A stretch of 64,000 nt of DNA from RBG-13-51-18 sp050014095. GTDB taxonomy: Bacteria > Chloroflexota > Dehalococcoidia > Dehalococcoidales > RBG-16-60-22. A program made the position numbers and the translations under genes. Positions 34,079 to 43,009 of this stretch are shown here, piece after piece (position 1 is the stretch's first letter; every line of letters begins with the position of its first letter). The stretch is taken from contig JBEKDZ010000001.1 of the NCBI GenBank assembly GCA_050014095.1, forward strand, positions 404,133 to 468,132, read 5' to 3'. The notes beneath the pieces were generated by a model, which did no database searches, had not been told where the DNA came from, and saw nothing but the letters and a program-made list of their open reading frames with translations.

Positions 34079-34390
34079 ATGAGCAGAAAAAAAGAGAATA
34101 CCGGATTTATTTGTGAGAATTGCGGCCAAAAAGTAATGCCTTTAGATAACGGCAGCTACCGCAATCATTGTCCATATTGTTTATATTCCAAACATATAGA
34201 TAAAAAACCAGGCGACCGCGCGGAAAATTGTGGCGGACTAATGATACCCACGAGGCTGAAATACAAATCGGGCAAGGGATATCAGATTATCCACCGGTGC
34301 ATAAAGTGCGGGGTAGAGAAGGTAAATAAAATCGCCGAAGATACAGAACAGCCGGATAATATCGAAATTCTAGCAGGTCTGATCAAATAA
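34079..34390 (+). CDS. RNHCP domain protein
   Basis: A 103-residue protein of the RNHCP family, named for its motif, here SYRNHCPYCLYSKHID near residues 30-45. A CENCGQ pair near residue 12 and HRCIKCG near residue 77 complete two probable zinc sites (CxxC/CxxC). Function of the family is unknown; small zinc-ribbon proteins of this kind often bind nucleic acid. GGGAG lies eight bases before the ATG. It shares a transcript with the structured leader upstream and ends 59 bases before tRNA-Ala. Confidence 0.85.
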   Translation: MSRKKENTGFICENCGQKVMPLDNGSYRNHCPYCLYSKHIDKKPGDRAENCGGLMIPTRLKYKSGKGYQIIHRCIKCGVEKVNKIAEDTEQPDNIEILAGLIK

Positions 34391-34437
34391 TAGGAATAAG
34401 CAAGTTATAAAAGACGGCCTCAAATATGCTATAATTT

Positions 34438-36288
34438 CTACGTCAGCTTGGGGCCGTAGTTCACTCGGGAGAACGTCGCGTTTGCATCGCGAAGGTAGGG
34501 GGTTCGAATCCCCCCGGCTCCACCAAAGGTCACTTTTGTAAAACCGGCTTGCTCCCTCTCTGAATTATCTGTTTTTACTAAATTTAACCGGCAAAGAACC
34601 TTTCGTGACTTCAAATCCTCCGCTGGTAAAATCTGAATTCCCAATCTAGCTACTAGGTCAGCCCTTTCTTCAAAAGTCGACTCATGCAAGTTCCGGTCAC
34701 GGAATTCTTCCAACTCTTGCCACAGCAATTTAGCTTCAACAGGACTAAGACCTCTATTATCCATTTGTTCACGAAGTCTCACAATCTCTAACTCTGCTTT
34801 GGTAATAGTCTCACGATGTTCAGCAAGTTTCTTCTGGGTCTCTTCAGAAGTATAGAAACCCTTTTCCCACCCCTCCTGTACTTTGGTGACCTTCGCTTTT
34901 ACTTCGTTGATCTTAAACTGCTCCAGTCTGATAAGCTTTTCCAAGTCTACGCTTTGAGATAATTCTGTAACTAACTGCTGATCTAGCCAGGCGTCATTAC
35001 TCAGCATGGCGGAGATTTCTTCCCAGATCTCGTCGTCCCAGGTACCAGGGATAAAACGGCTGTAGGTGCAGGGATTAGTAATCCAGGGGCAGTAATGGGC
35101 TCGACAGTAATAATAAACCTGGTCACCGCCGTCCTTACGAAGGACTGACATCGGTTTCCCACATTTAGGGCAAAGCATCCTGGTACGGAACAATGCCTGT
35201 ATTCTTTTACCCTGCTTGCCCCTACCGCGGCCCCTCTCCCGCAGATTATTATTGGCTTTTAACCAGAGGTTCTCGGTAACCAGGGAAGGGACTTCATAAA
35301 CTACCTTTTCCTGCTCGGGCTTGGGACGAATGAGTGTTTTCTTAATCCCCAGAGTTAAGTCACCTAGGGGCCTATCCGGATTGGGAACCCGACCATTGGC
35401 ATTATAATAAGCTTTGCCGGTGTAACAGTGGCGACTAACCAGTTTGATGACAGTCTTGGGAGCCCAAGTATTCCGGTAAGGCGGGTGAATCTTGAGTTCA
35501 TTTAATTTACTAGCCACCCAATAGGCAGTACGCCCTTCATCTCCGATCCAAAGGAAAATTTGTTTGACTACCCAGGCCGGGCTTTTTACTACTGGTTCGC
35601 CATCTGGTCCTAACTGGTCTATTTCCCACCAAGCTTTGAGTACTTTAGCACGGCCAGTACGAGATTCAATAATTTTATCCGTGCGGTATATATAGCCATA
35701 AGCCGCACGGTGAGCTGGGGCTTTACCCGCCAGTACCCGGGCGATATTTCCGGCTAGGGCATTATCCTGATTGCATTTGACTCTAAGAGCGTTGGCTTGT
35801 GCCTGGATTAAGCGGGTAGTCTGGCTGGCCCAGTCTCGACCACTAGGGGCATCCCCGTAGATCAACTCGACTCCGTAGTACAAGCATTCTCTCTCCAGAA
35901 CCAGTTGATGTAGCGTGTCATCGGAAAGTCGTCCCTGGGAAGGAATCAGAACACCCCCAATACGCCTACCGGGAATTAGTTCCGTTCGCAGTCGGATGAT
36001 ACCCGAACGATTGAAGTCCTCGCTGGTGCTGGCGTCATAAATGATGTATTCACAGGGAACAATCACGCCCTTTAACTTGGCTAGTTTAGCACAGGTCAAT
36101 AGATACTCTCCCAGGCGGTCATTTTCAGCTTGTTCTTTGGTCGACTGTCGGGTGTAAGCCACCCACCAGTCCTTACGTTTCAAATCGCATTTAGCCAGAC
36201 CGAATCCCTGCTCGTAACCGGCTGCTTTTGCTGCCTCCAAAATGTATTTATATAATCGTTCCTTATCCATAACCTTATTAGTTGCCAT
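34438..36288 (-). CDS. Large serine recombinase whose C-terminus overlaps tRNA-Ala antisense
   Basis: A 616-residue serine recombinase. The catalytic domain begins WWVAYTRQSTKEQ, with Ser49 as nucleophile, followed by the conserved Arg region (GRLSDD). A recombinase domain (about 175-300), a zinc ribbon CPKCGKPM...YYYCRAHYC near residue 385, and a long coiled coil (about 450-540) complete the phage-integrase type. AGGAGG stands before the ATG. The last ~29 residues (from about 588, GGAGGIRTPYLRD...) are encoded by the complementary strand of the tRNA-Ala gene, so this end of the protein was probably acquired, or altered, by integration at the tRNA 3' end. It is the likely integrase of the element to its right. 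Confidence 0.9.
   Translation of the reverse strand: MATNKVMDKERLYKYILEAAKAAGYEQGFGLAKCDLKRKDWWVAYTRQSTKEQAENDRLGEYLLTCAKLAKLKGVIVPCEYIIYDASTSEDFNRSGIIRLRTELIPGRRIGGVLIPSQGRLSDDTLHQLVLERECLYYGVELIYGDAPSGRDWASQTTRLIQAQANALRVKCNQDNALAGNIARVLAGKAPAHRAAYGYIYRTDKIIESRTGRAKVLKAWWEIDQLGPDGEPVVKSPAWVVKQIFLWIGDEGRTAYWVASKLNELKIHPPYRNTWAPKTVIKLVSRHCYTGKAYYNANGRVPNPDRPLGDLTLGIKKTLIRPKPEQEKVVYEVPSLVTENLWLKANNNLRERGRGRGKQGKRIQALFRTRMLCPKCGKPMSVLRKDGGDQVYYYCRAHYCPWITNPCTYSRFIPGTWDDEIWEEISAMLSNDAWLDQQLVTELSQSVDLEKLIRLEQFKINEVKAKVTKVQEGWEKGFYTSEETQKKLAEHRETITKAELEIVRLREQMDNRGLSPVEAKLLWQELEEFRDRNLHESTFEERADLVARLGIQILPAEDLKSRKVLCRLNLVKTDNSEREQAGFTKVTFGGAGGIRTPYLRDANATFSRVNYGPKLT
34450..34525 (+). tRNA. tRNA-Ala (anticodon TGC)
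   Basis: A complete cloverleaf: acceptor GGGGCCG pairs with CGGCTCC, including the G3-U70 wobble that is the alanine identity element; anticodon loop TTTGCAT gives TGC; T arm GGGGG-TTCGAAT-CCCCC; encoded CCA at 34523-34525. The recombinase gene reads across it on the other strand, and its 3' end is the likely attachment site. Confidence 0.96.
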
Positions 36289-36291
36289 CTT

Positions 36292-36552
36292 TCACCTCCT
36301 GAACAGCCATTTATTGACACTATCGTCATTTTCACCTGGAATGGGTGATTGGGAAAACTCCCAGCGGGAGATCGCTTCCTCGATCTCGTCTTGCCCCTTC
36401 ATTATGGAGCACGACCAAAGTGTACGCATCTTTAGCGCAGTCTCAATTACGCGTCCTTTAGACGTTTCACTGCCATCACCGTATTGTTTGATAGCGAGTT
36501 GGTTAATCTGTTCAAGCATTTCATCACTTATGTTTATTTCCACTTCCGCCAT
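36292..36552 (-). CDS. Small ribbon-helix-helix-like protein
   Basis: An 86-residue protein. AEVEINISDEMLEQINQLA followed by SKGRVIETALKM looks like the strand-helix-helix core of CopG/Arc-type DNA-binding proteins; the C-terminal 40 residues are acidic and unclassified. Three bases separate its stop from the recombinase ATG, so the two are cotranscribed. It may act as the directionality factor or autorepressor for the recombinase; that is inference from position. Confidence 0.6.
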   Translation of the reverse strand: MAEVEINISDEMLEQINQLAIKQYGDGSETSKGRVIETALKMRTLWSCSIMKGQDEIEEAISRWEFSQSPIPGENDDSVNKWLFRR

Positions 36553-36646
36553 TACAGTACCTCACGTACCGCTTTATTGCATCTCGAGCAAAACGGCCTA
36601 ATGCCCTCATACCTTCACCGGGCCAGATCTGCTCAATGCAAGCCAT
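36524..36646 (-). CDS. Possible 40-residue protein (perhaps frameshifted remnant)
   Basis: An open frame MACIEQIWPGEGMRALGRFARDAIKRYVRYCNG... overlaps the start of the next gene. Upstream an ATG (36695) opens MAKLRVIINDD, which runs into a stop; removing one T of the TTT at about 36660-36662 would join both into one 56-residue protein. Real gene status is uncertain. Confidence 0.25.
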   Translation of the reverse strand: MACIEQIWPGEGMRALGRFARDAIKRYVRYCNGGSGNKHK

Positions 36647-36739
36647 AACAACTGGAATCAAGTCGTCATTTATAATCACTCTCAACTTTGCCATCGTTAT
36701 AACAATTTATTAAAATTCAGAATCACAATATAGTGTTTG

Positions 36740-37267
36740 TTATTTATCCTCTTCTATCTTGAACCGGAGTTTAAACCCCGATTCTTTTAAATTTTGGAAA
36801 ACCTCGGGCTTTAGTTGGTATATACCTCGTCTGACTGTCTCAAATCGCCCGTCAGCGTGTAGTACAGCAGTGAGATTTGCTAATGGATCCTTTCCTCCAA
36901 TTTCCAACCCGTTTTTATTTAAATAATCGTAAATATCAGGTATGGCTGCCTCTTCATTTTCTTGTTCATTAAAAAAGCAAACCAATGCTGCTGGTACGGT
37001 CATATACGCATACTTACCCTTCTTTAGCAAGTCAATAGGAGCAATGGCTCCTCTATTCTGTGATTCGCTCATTTGATTTCTACCAGTATCAAGGAGACTT
37101 TTAACCAATTCAACTAACCTATCATAAAAAGAAATTTCTGAATCTATCTCTTGTATCTCTTGTTTTAGTGTTTCTCTCTTTTTCTCAAGGGCAGTTCTTT
37201 TCGGCACAATCTGGCTTATTAATTCTTTTATCGTTAATTTAGAATCATTACTTTCAATATCGTCCAT
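36740..37267 (-). CDS. Coiled-coil protein with HARE-HTH-like winged helix
   Basis: A 175-residue protein. Residues 15-65 are a Lys/Glu-rich coiled coil (KKRETLKQEIQEIDSEI). Residues 88-155 look like a winged-helix/HARE-HTH module: AALVCFFNEQENEEAAIPDI, then LNKNGLEIGG, LTAVLHADGRFETV and RRGIYQL. HARE-HTH modules occur in restriction systems and RNA polymerase delta and are thought to sense DNA. It belongs to the minus-strand mobile block with the recombinase. Specific function unknown. Confidence 0.6.
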   Translation of the reverse strand: MDDIESNDSKLTIKELISQIVPKRTALEKKRETLKQEIQEIDSEISFYDRLVELVKSLLDTGRNQMSESQNRGAIAPIDLLKKGKYAYMTVPAALVCFFNEQENEEAAIPDIYDYLNKNGLEIGGKDPLANLTAVLHADGRFETVRRGIYQLKPEVFQNLKESGFKLRFKIEEDK

Positions 37268-37886
37268 AAATTCATCCTCTATGAAACATAATAGTACTTA
37301 TCTTATATTCTGTCAATACCTAATGACAATTATTATGAGACCGGAAATATCATTCGAAAAGACAACAGCTTTGAAGTGAATTTTTTGTAACCGATAATAA
37401 CCCTAACCGATTAACTCCGCGAGGATTTTTACACTGATTGTGTAATTGCCGTAGCTACAAAAGGGGCAGCACAGAAAAACCTTTTTTTATCAGCTATTAG
37501 TCGACTATTATATTAAGTCACAAAAAAGCTTTTGTTAGTTACGCTACACATTCTGGACAAAGGTGACGCCCGCTACACGATCTACTTTATTATTTGATAA
37601 CGATGAACAAATGTATTGAGCTTAATTTTTCCCCCGAGGATCAGGTAGTTTTGAGTATTGATTTCCAAGATTTGTAGTGTTAATATTAGTGGACAATGGC
37701 ATACCTGCAACGATCTTAGGGGTTCTTGAGGCTGAGTAAGAATTATAAATCAATTAGAAAGGGGGATATATCGTAAGAAAGAGGCTAGTAAAATGTAAGT
37801 CTGAATGCACTTCAGAAGTATCATGATTTTTCTCCTCTACGTAATTCAGGTAATAATTGGGGTACAAAAGGAGGTATCATCCAACC
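37268..37886. other. AT-rich spacer between mobile block and liv operon
   Basis: I see no supported gene in these ~620 bases. Short frames exist (for example 24 codons from about 37603) without family resemblance. No tRNA-Ala 3'-end duplicate was found here, although this is where the right end of the recombinase element could lie. Confidence 0.4.
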
Positions 37887-39086
37887 ATGAAACGATGTTT
37901 ACTAGTTATCATCGCGCTTTGTTTGATAGGCACGCTGGCCTTTACCAGTTGTTCCAAAGAAGCAGAGGCGCCTCAAACGTTGAAAATCGGAGTATTAGCG
38001 GACCTTTCCGGCTTTCTTTCTGTATTTTACATCGAAGCGGTTAACGATATACAGATTACAGCTGACTACATCAATGAGAAGGGCGGGGTCACCGTTGATG
38101 GGAAAAAATATAACATTCAACTGGTGGTAAGAGATTCGAAAAGCAGCCCTGACGGAGCCTTGGCTGCAGCCAACCAGCTTATCTTCCAGGACCAGGTCAA
38201 ATATGCCATAGGCCCCATTGCTTTTGAAGGAGCCGCAACAACCCCATTATTTGAACAGAATAAAGTACTACATATCTTTAACACAACTACAACCTCACGC
38301 CTGGAAATGGGCCCTGATTGGCCTTATGCCTTTACCGCCGATGATTCAGCACTGGATTTCTCAACGGTAGAATTTAAGATTGGTAAGAAGGAATTCCCGA
38401 ATGCGAAGACCTGTGTAATGATTTTACCCGACGACGGCACTGCACCTTATCTGATCCCGAGTGTAACACCCATATTAGAAAGTATGGGTTATAAAATTCT
38501 GAACGACGGCCAGGCCGTTCTCTATCCTAACGATATGCAGGACTTCTCCCCCGTAGTGAGCAAGCTCAATTCAATAAATCCGGACATCATGTTCCAACCG
38601 GAGGCCGCTCCTCCAGCAGTGTATGGCATACTAGGGGGCATAAGGGCGCTGGGAAATCATGCCGTTTATATCGCTAGTCTATTCCCCGGCGACCCAAATA
38701 ATGTAATTACGGCGGTCGGAGCCGATGCTGCCACAAACTTCGCTTTCTTAAATTATACGAAAGATGACCCGGGTCTTCCGCCGATCTTAAAAGAATTAAT
38801 CTCCAGATTATCGCCGAAGGCTCCATTCTTTACCTTTACATTAGGCAACTGCTTGATGGCATTAACCAATGTTATGAAACAAGCCAATAGCCTGGACATT
38901 GATGCCATAAAAGCCAAATGGGAATCATTAGATACCATTGAAAGCGTCTATGGAACAGGTAAGGTTGGTGGAGAAAAGACATACGGAGGGCGTCACAGCG
39001 TAACATTCCCGATGCCGTATAATATGGTGATGAATGGAAAGGTTATCAAAGACCTACCATGGATCGATCCGGGCGCAACACCCTAA
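37887..39086 (+). CDS. livK: Branched-chain amino acid-type ABC transporter substrate-binding lipoprotein
   Basis: A 399-residue periplasmic-type binding protein of the LivK/Peripla_BP_6 family. Signal peptide MKRCLLVIIALCLIGTLAFT ends at a lipobox-like FTSC. The mature part starts LKIGVLADLSG, then NEKGGV, IQLVVRDSKSSPDGALAAAN and GPIAFEGAATTPLFEQ, the standard pattern. AAGGAGG lies upstream of the ATG at 37887. First gene of livKHMGF; a hairpin follows it. Ligand may be an amino acid or, as for other members, an aromatic or amide compound. Confidence 0.88.
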   Translation: MKRCLLVIIALCLIGTLAFTSCSKEAEAPQTLKIGVLADLSGFLSVFYIEAVNDIQITADYINEKGGVTVDGKKYNIQLVVRDSKSSPDGALAAANQLIFQDQVKYAIGPIAFEGAATTPLFEQNKVLHIFNTTTTSRLEMGPDWPYAFTADDSALDFSTVEFKIGKKEFPNAKTCVMILPDDGTAPYLIPSVTPILESMGYKILNDGQAVLYPNDMQDFSPVVSKLNSINPDIMFQPEAAPPAVYGILGGIRALGNHAVYIASLFPGDPNNVITAVGADAATNFAFLNYTKDDPGLPPILKELISRLSPKAPFFTFTLGNCLMALTNVMKQANSLDIDAIKAKWESLDTIESVYGTGKVGGEKTYGGRHSVTFPMPYNMVMNGKVIKDLPWIDPGATP

Positions 39087-39110
39087 TCGTATAAACAGAG
39101 TTTTAACGAT

Positions 39111-39140
39111 GCTATGGCGGGGAAACGACCCCGCCATAGC
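39111..39140 (+). other. Intercistronic hairpin after livK
   Basis: Perfect 12-base stem GCTATGGCGGGG/CCCCGCCATAGC with a six-base loop, without a T tract. Such hairpins protect the upstream binding-protein mRNA and lower expression of the downstream membrane subunits. Confidence 0.75.
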
Positions 39141-39289
39141 AATTGAAATTGTCAATACGATTGGTTAGACTAGAGAACGAGAAAAAGGCTACCTGTATAT
39201 GACTTTATCCCGTTTCAAACTACATATAGCCTAAGCAACAAATTAACGCTCCAAATCAGGATTTTAAATTAATCCCGGAAGTTGCTCAT

Positions 39290-40150
39290 GTGGAATTATT
39301 CATACAAACCGTAACCAACATGTTAGTGCTGGCTGCCGTATATATATTGGTCAGCCTTGGATTTGCTTTCCTCTTTAACATGCTGGGGATTTTCAACGTT
39401 GCCCACGGCTCGATATACATGGCAGCGGGCTATCTCGGATATTTGTTTATCGAGGCATTGGGTTTAAATCAATGGCTCGGCTTAATAATAGTGGTTATTT
39501 TATTTGCTGCTTTGGGATTGTTCCTAGAGAAGTTCTGTTTTCGTCCCTTTATTGGAGATTTTAATCGCCAAATTATGATCGGGGTAGCGATTATCGCGAT
39601 TTTAGAGACATCCGTTAATATTTTAATAGGTAGCCAGATGTACATAATCCCTACTTTCGTGGAGGGAACTCTTGAAGCCGGGCCATATTCCGTCTCGTGG
39701 GACAGAATATCGGCCTTTGTGTTGGGAGGAGTACTTCTTGCTTTAGTCATCCTCTTTGTCAACCGCACACGGTGGGGGCAGCAAATGCAGGCCATTACCC
39801 AGAATATGGAGGGTGCGGCTTTGCAGGGCATCAACATTCACCGTATTTCGGCTATCGTCTCCGCGCTGGGTTGCGCTCTTGCAGCGATCGCTGGCATACT
39901 GATGGGCTCTTTGTATACTCTTGACCCGTTCATGGGGGATAGTACGCTAATCAAAATCTTGATCCTGATTATTCTCGCCGGAGTAGGCAGTTTTCAGGGT
40001 GTCATTTTTATGGGTCTTTTACTGGGGGCTTTGTATGCCATTTTACCATTACTCATTCAAGGTGCTGCCAGTGATGCCGTGGCTGTAATAATCATCCTTA
40101 TCATATTACTTATCAGGCCACAGGGATTTTTTGGACATGAAGTAGCATGA
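39290..40150 (+). CDS. livH: Branched-chain amino acid-type ABC permease (LivH)
   Basis: A 286-residue inner-membrane permease with about eight helices. FNMLGIFNVAHGSIYMAAGY and, near the end, LIKILILIILAGVGSFQGVI are characteristic of LivH. GTG start; only a weak ribosome site (GGAAG) is visible, and an ATG two bases earlier is out of frame. Its stop overlaps the livM start by four bases. Second subunit of the transporter at 37.9-42.6 kb. Confidence 0.9.
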   Translation: MELFIQTVTNMLVLAAVYILVSLGFAFLFNMLGIFNVAHGSIYMAAGYLGYLFIEALGLNQWLGLIIVVILFAALGLFLEKFCFRPFIGDFNRQIMIGVAIIAILETSVNILIGSQMYIIPTFVEGTLEAGPYSVSWDRISAFVLGGVLLALVILFVNRTRWGQQMQAITQNMEGAALQGINIHRISAIVSALGCALAAIAGILMGSLYTLDPFMGDSTLIKILILIILAGVGSFQGVIFMGLLLGALYAILPLLIQGAASDAVAVIIILIILLIRPQGFFGHEVA

Positions 40151-41109
40151 AAAGAAATGGAATAAATAAATGGGTCAAGCCTATGGCTCTAATGGGGCTG
40201 ATTATCATATTGGCAATTCTACCACTTTTATTCAGCTCACCTTATCTACTCCACATTCTTATCCTGACATTTATTTATACCGTAGGTGCGGTTAGCTTCC
40301 GTACCATAACTATTTCCGGACAGTTCCCGCTAGCCCACGCAGCCTTTATGGGTATTGGTGCCTATACTGCCGCGATGGCATCTCACTATTTGACCTGGTC
40401 ACCATGGATTACTATTCCAATGGGAGCGTTAGCCGCCGGAATTATCGGCATCTTGTTCGGATACCCATTTGCTAGATTGAGAACTCTGTATTATGCTATG
40501 GGGAGTCTTTTCTTTGGAGTGGCTATAACCTACATCGTGCAATCTTTTGGGATTACCGGAGGTTACATAGGACTCACAAAAATCCAGCCATTATTTTCCA
40601 GCATCAGTAAAGTCCCCTATTACTATTTCTTTCTAGTATTAGCCCTGGTCTGTGCAGTTGCGCTGTATCGGTTTGAGTTTAGTCGCATTGGCACAAATTT
40701 AAAAGCAATAGCCCAATCTCATCTGCTAGCCTCAAGCGTGGGCATCAACGAAGTCCGTTATCGCGTTCTTGCGGTAGCGGTAGGTTGTTTTTTTGTCGGG
40801 TTAGTTGGAGCTGCGTTCGCCCACTATAATGGGATCGTAACTCCTTCTACCTTTGATTTATCAGCAACACTTTGGCTCGCGATGTACGTTTTAATAGGCG
40901 GCATAGCCAGCTTTGCCGGGCCGCTCATTGGTACACCAATCCTTTATTTTATCCCACAATACTACTTCTCCGATCTTAAATCCTATTCCCCTTACATTCC
41001 AGCGGCTATTTTAATTGTCATTGCGTACTTTATGCCCAAAGGGCTGGCCGGTTTATTTTGTCTGCTCAAGACCCGCTATCTAGACAGGATTAATGGAAGA
41101 AGCAAGTGA
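40147..41109 (+). CDS. livM: Branched-chain amino acid-type ABC permease (LivM)
   Basis: A 320-residue permease with about nine helices. TISGQFPLAHAAFMGIGAYT, FARLRTLYYAMGSLFFGVA and SSVGINEVRYRVLAVAVGC are typical LivM segments; the EAA-like loop precedes GGIASFAGPLIG. Pairs with LivH to make the channel. Overlaps livH by ATGA and livG by 17 bases. Confidence 0.9.
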   Translation: MKRNGINKWVKPMALMGLIIILAILPLLFSSPYLLHILILTFIYTVGAVSFRTITISGQFPLAHAAFMGIGAYTAAMASHYLTWSPWITIPMGALAAGIIGILFGYPFARLRTLYYAMGSLFFGVAITYIVQSFGITGGYIGLTKIQPLFSSISKVPYYYFFLVLALVCAVALYRFEFSRIGTNLKAIAQSHLLASSVGINEVRYRVLAVAVGCFFVGLVGAAFAHYNGIVTPSTFDLSATLWLAMYVLIGGIASFAGPLIGTPILYFIPQYYFSDLKSYSPYIPAAILIVIAYFMPKGLAGLFCLLKTRYLDRINGRSK

Positions 41110-41884
41110 AAGGGGAGCGTCATTGCTGTTGGAAATTAATGACCTAACTAAATATTTTGGCGGATTGACTGCGGTTAATCATTTCGATATGTATGTCAAT
41201 CAAGGGGAGATTGTGGGCTTGATCGGACCCAATGGAGCAGGTAAATCCACTGTCTTTAATCTTATCACCGGTGTCTTTCCAGCCAGTAGCGGTCAGGTTA
41301 TATTTGAGGGGCAAGATATTACCCGCAGGAAGCCCCATCAGGCGGCGGCACTGGGGATTGGACGCACTTTCCAGCTTAATCCTCTGTTTGCCGATTTCAC
41401 CGTGTTACAAAATGTTACTTCATCTTTCTATCTGCACCCCCATTCCAGTTTCTTCGATATATATTTCAATACCCCTACTTATCGAAAAAATGAAGCCTAT
41501 ATCCAGGAACAGTCCTTGGAGATACTACGGCTGGTAGGTTTGGAGAAAGTGAAAGATGAGTTGGCAAAGAACTTGCCTCACGGCTATCAAAAAATGTTAG
41601 GAGTAGCTAGAGCTTTAGCTACTAATCCAGTACTTCTGTTGTTGGATGAGCCGTTGGCGGGGATGAACCCTTCAGAAATCGAATTCAGCTTGAATTCAAT
41701 CCATAAGATGCGCGAGCAAGGGATGACAGTATTGATCGTAGAACATAATATGCAAATACTGGATTTATGCGATCGGGTAGTAGTAATCAGCTTCGGACAA
41801 AAGATTTGTGAAGGTCTGCCGAAAGAAGTTCGGGAAAACAGAGAGGTGATCTCAGCCTATCTTGGTGGTGAACATGCTGGTTGA
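41093..41884 (+). CDS. livG: Branched-chain amino acid-type ABC ATPase (LivG)
   Basis: A 263-residue ATPase: Walker A GPNGAGKST near residue 43, Q-loop GRTFQLNPLF, and Walker B LLLLDEPLAGMNP near 183. The signature is atypical: NLPHGYQKMLGVARALA instead of LSxGQ-type, with LPHG at that position (LivG is commonly LSYGQQR). The ATG lies within livM; a TTG about 33 bases on, with AAAGGGGAG before it, is an alternative start. Supplies energy with LivF. Confidence 0.9.
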   Translation: MEEASERGASLLLEINDLTKYFGGLTAVNHFDMYVNQGEIVGLIGPNGAGKSTVFNLITGVFPASSGQVIFEGQDITRRKPHQAAALGIGRTFQLNPLFADFTVLQNVTSSFYLHPHSSFFDIYFNTPTYRKNEAYIQEQSLEILRLVGLEKVKDELAKNLPHGYQKMLGVARALATNPVLLLLDEPLAGMNPSEIEFSLNSIHKMREQGMTVLIVEHNMQILDLCDRVVVISFGQKICEGLPKEVRENREVISAYLGGEHAG

Positions 41885-42581
41885 AATAACGAATGCGACG
41901 GTCTATTATGGTAAATCCATAGCGATCGAGAACGTTTCGGTGGGAGTTCCGGAGGGAGCCATAGTGAGCATTATCGGGGCTAATGGTGCCGGCAAAAGCA
42001 CCGTTTTAAGAGCCTTAACCGGATTGGTACCTTTACGCAATGGAGAAATTATTTTTCAGAATCAGAAGATTAGCGGAAAAGAAACATCGGAGATTGTTAA
42101 AAGAGGGATCGTGCTGATCCCGGAAGGCCGCCAGTTGTTTCCGTATATGAGCGTCTTGAATAATCTTAAATTAGGTGCAACGTTACGCCGCGATAACACT
42201 GGTATCAAAGAAAGCCTGGAATACGTTTACAAGCTCTTTCCCGTTTTGCGAGAACGGTCCAGCCAACAAGCCGGGACCTTAAGCGGGGGTGAACAGCAAA
42301 TGTTGGCGATAGGGCGCGGTTTAATGGCTAACCCCAAGTTGCTGTGTATGGATGAACCATCTCTGGGCTTGGCACCTATCGTGGTGGAGCATTTGGGAGA
42401 GGTAATCAAGGATATCAATAAAAGGGGAGTGAGCGTGCTGCTAGTGGAGCAGAACGTTCATTTGGCTTTAGGAATAGCCAGCCGTGGTTACATTTTGCAG
42501 GTGGGGCGGGTGGTACTGGAAGGCGATATTGAAATGATAAAATCCAGCGATATTGTTAAGAAGGCCTATCTAGGCGGCTAG
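41874..42581 (+). CDS. livF: Branched-chain amino acid-type ABC ATPase (LivF)
   Basis: A 235-residue ATPase with Walker A GANGAGKST, LIPEGRQLFPYMSV (LivF hallmark), signature LSGGEQQMLAIGR and Walker B LLCMDEPSLGLAP. The ATG at 41874 is used because GGTGG precedes it; it overlaps the livG end by 11 bases. Last gene of the transporter. No terminator is evident after it. Confidence 0.92.
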   Translation: MLVEITNATVYYGKSIAIENVSVGVPEGAIVSIIGANGAGKSTVLRALTGLVPLRNGEIIFQNQKISGKETSEIVKRGIVLIPEGRQLFPYMSVLNNLKLGATLRRDNTGIKESLEYVYKLFPVLRERSSQQAGTLSGGEQQMLAIGRGLMANPKLLCMDEPSLGLAPIVVEHLGEVIKDINKRGVSVLLVEQNVHLALGIASRGYILQVGRVVLEGDIEMIKSSDIVKKAYLGG

Positions 42582-42654
42582 TCTCGCTAAGCCAAGAGGG
42601 TTTCCATCAGAATGTGTTCAAAAGAAGAAACAAAATTGGATAATATACTAAGTA

Positions 42655-42697
42655 TGGTTAGGGCGGGCAGATTTGAACTGCCGACATTGTGAACCCC
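42655..42697 (-). other. 3'-half remnant of a tRNA gene
   Basis: On the minus strand a T arm GGCAG-TTCAAAT-CTGCC is followed by CGCCCTA-A-CCA, a complete 3' acceptor end with CCA. The expected 5' half (acceptor TAGGGCG, D arm) is absent. This is the signature of an attachment-site scar left by an integrative element. The rest of the 42582-43009 spacer shows nothing I can name. Confidence 0.6.
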
Positions 42698-43009
42698 ATC
42701 TAGCCCTTGAAAAAGGCGGAAGCCGCTTGCCTCCTTTCTGAGAGTAGCTTATCAGCTGGTTGGTTAGATGTCAACATAGCTAAAACTGGAAAAATAACTA
42801 AGTAAAATTTCGCTATCTTCAAATCTAACGGTGTTTGTTTACATATGGAATTATAGTTTTACCGAAGCTATCGGACCTATTCTCCAATAGTTCCTATATT
42901 GCATAATCAAAACAAGTGTGACTTTGCCTACACAAAATGGACTTTTATGACCGTCCCAATTTACTTTTTTTTACTTGGGCTAACACTCTGTGTATTTGTG
43001 TAACGAGAT

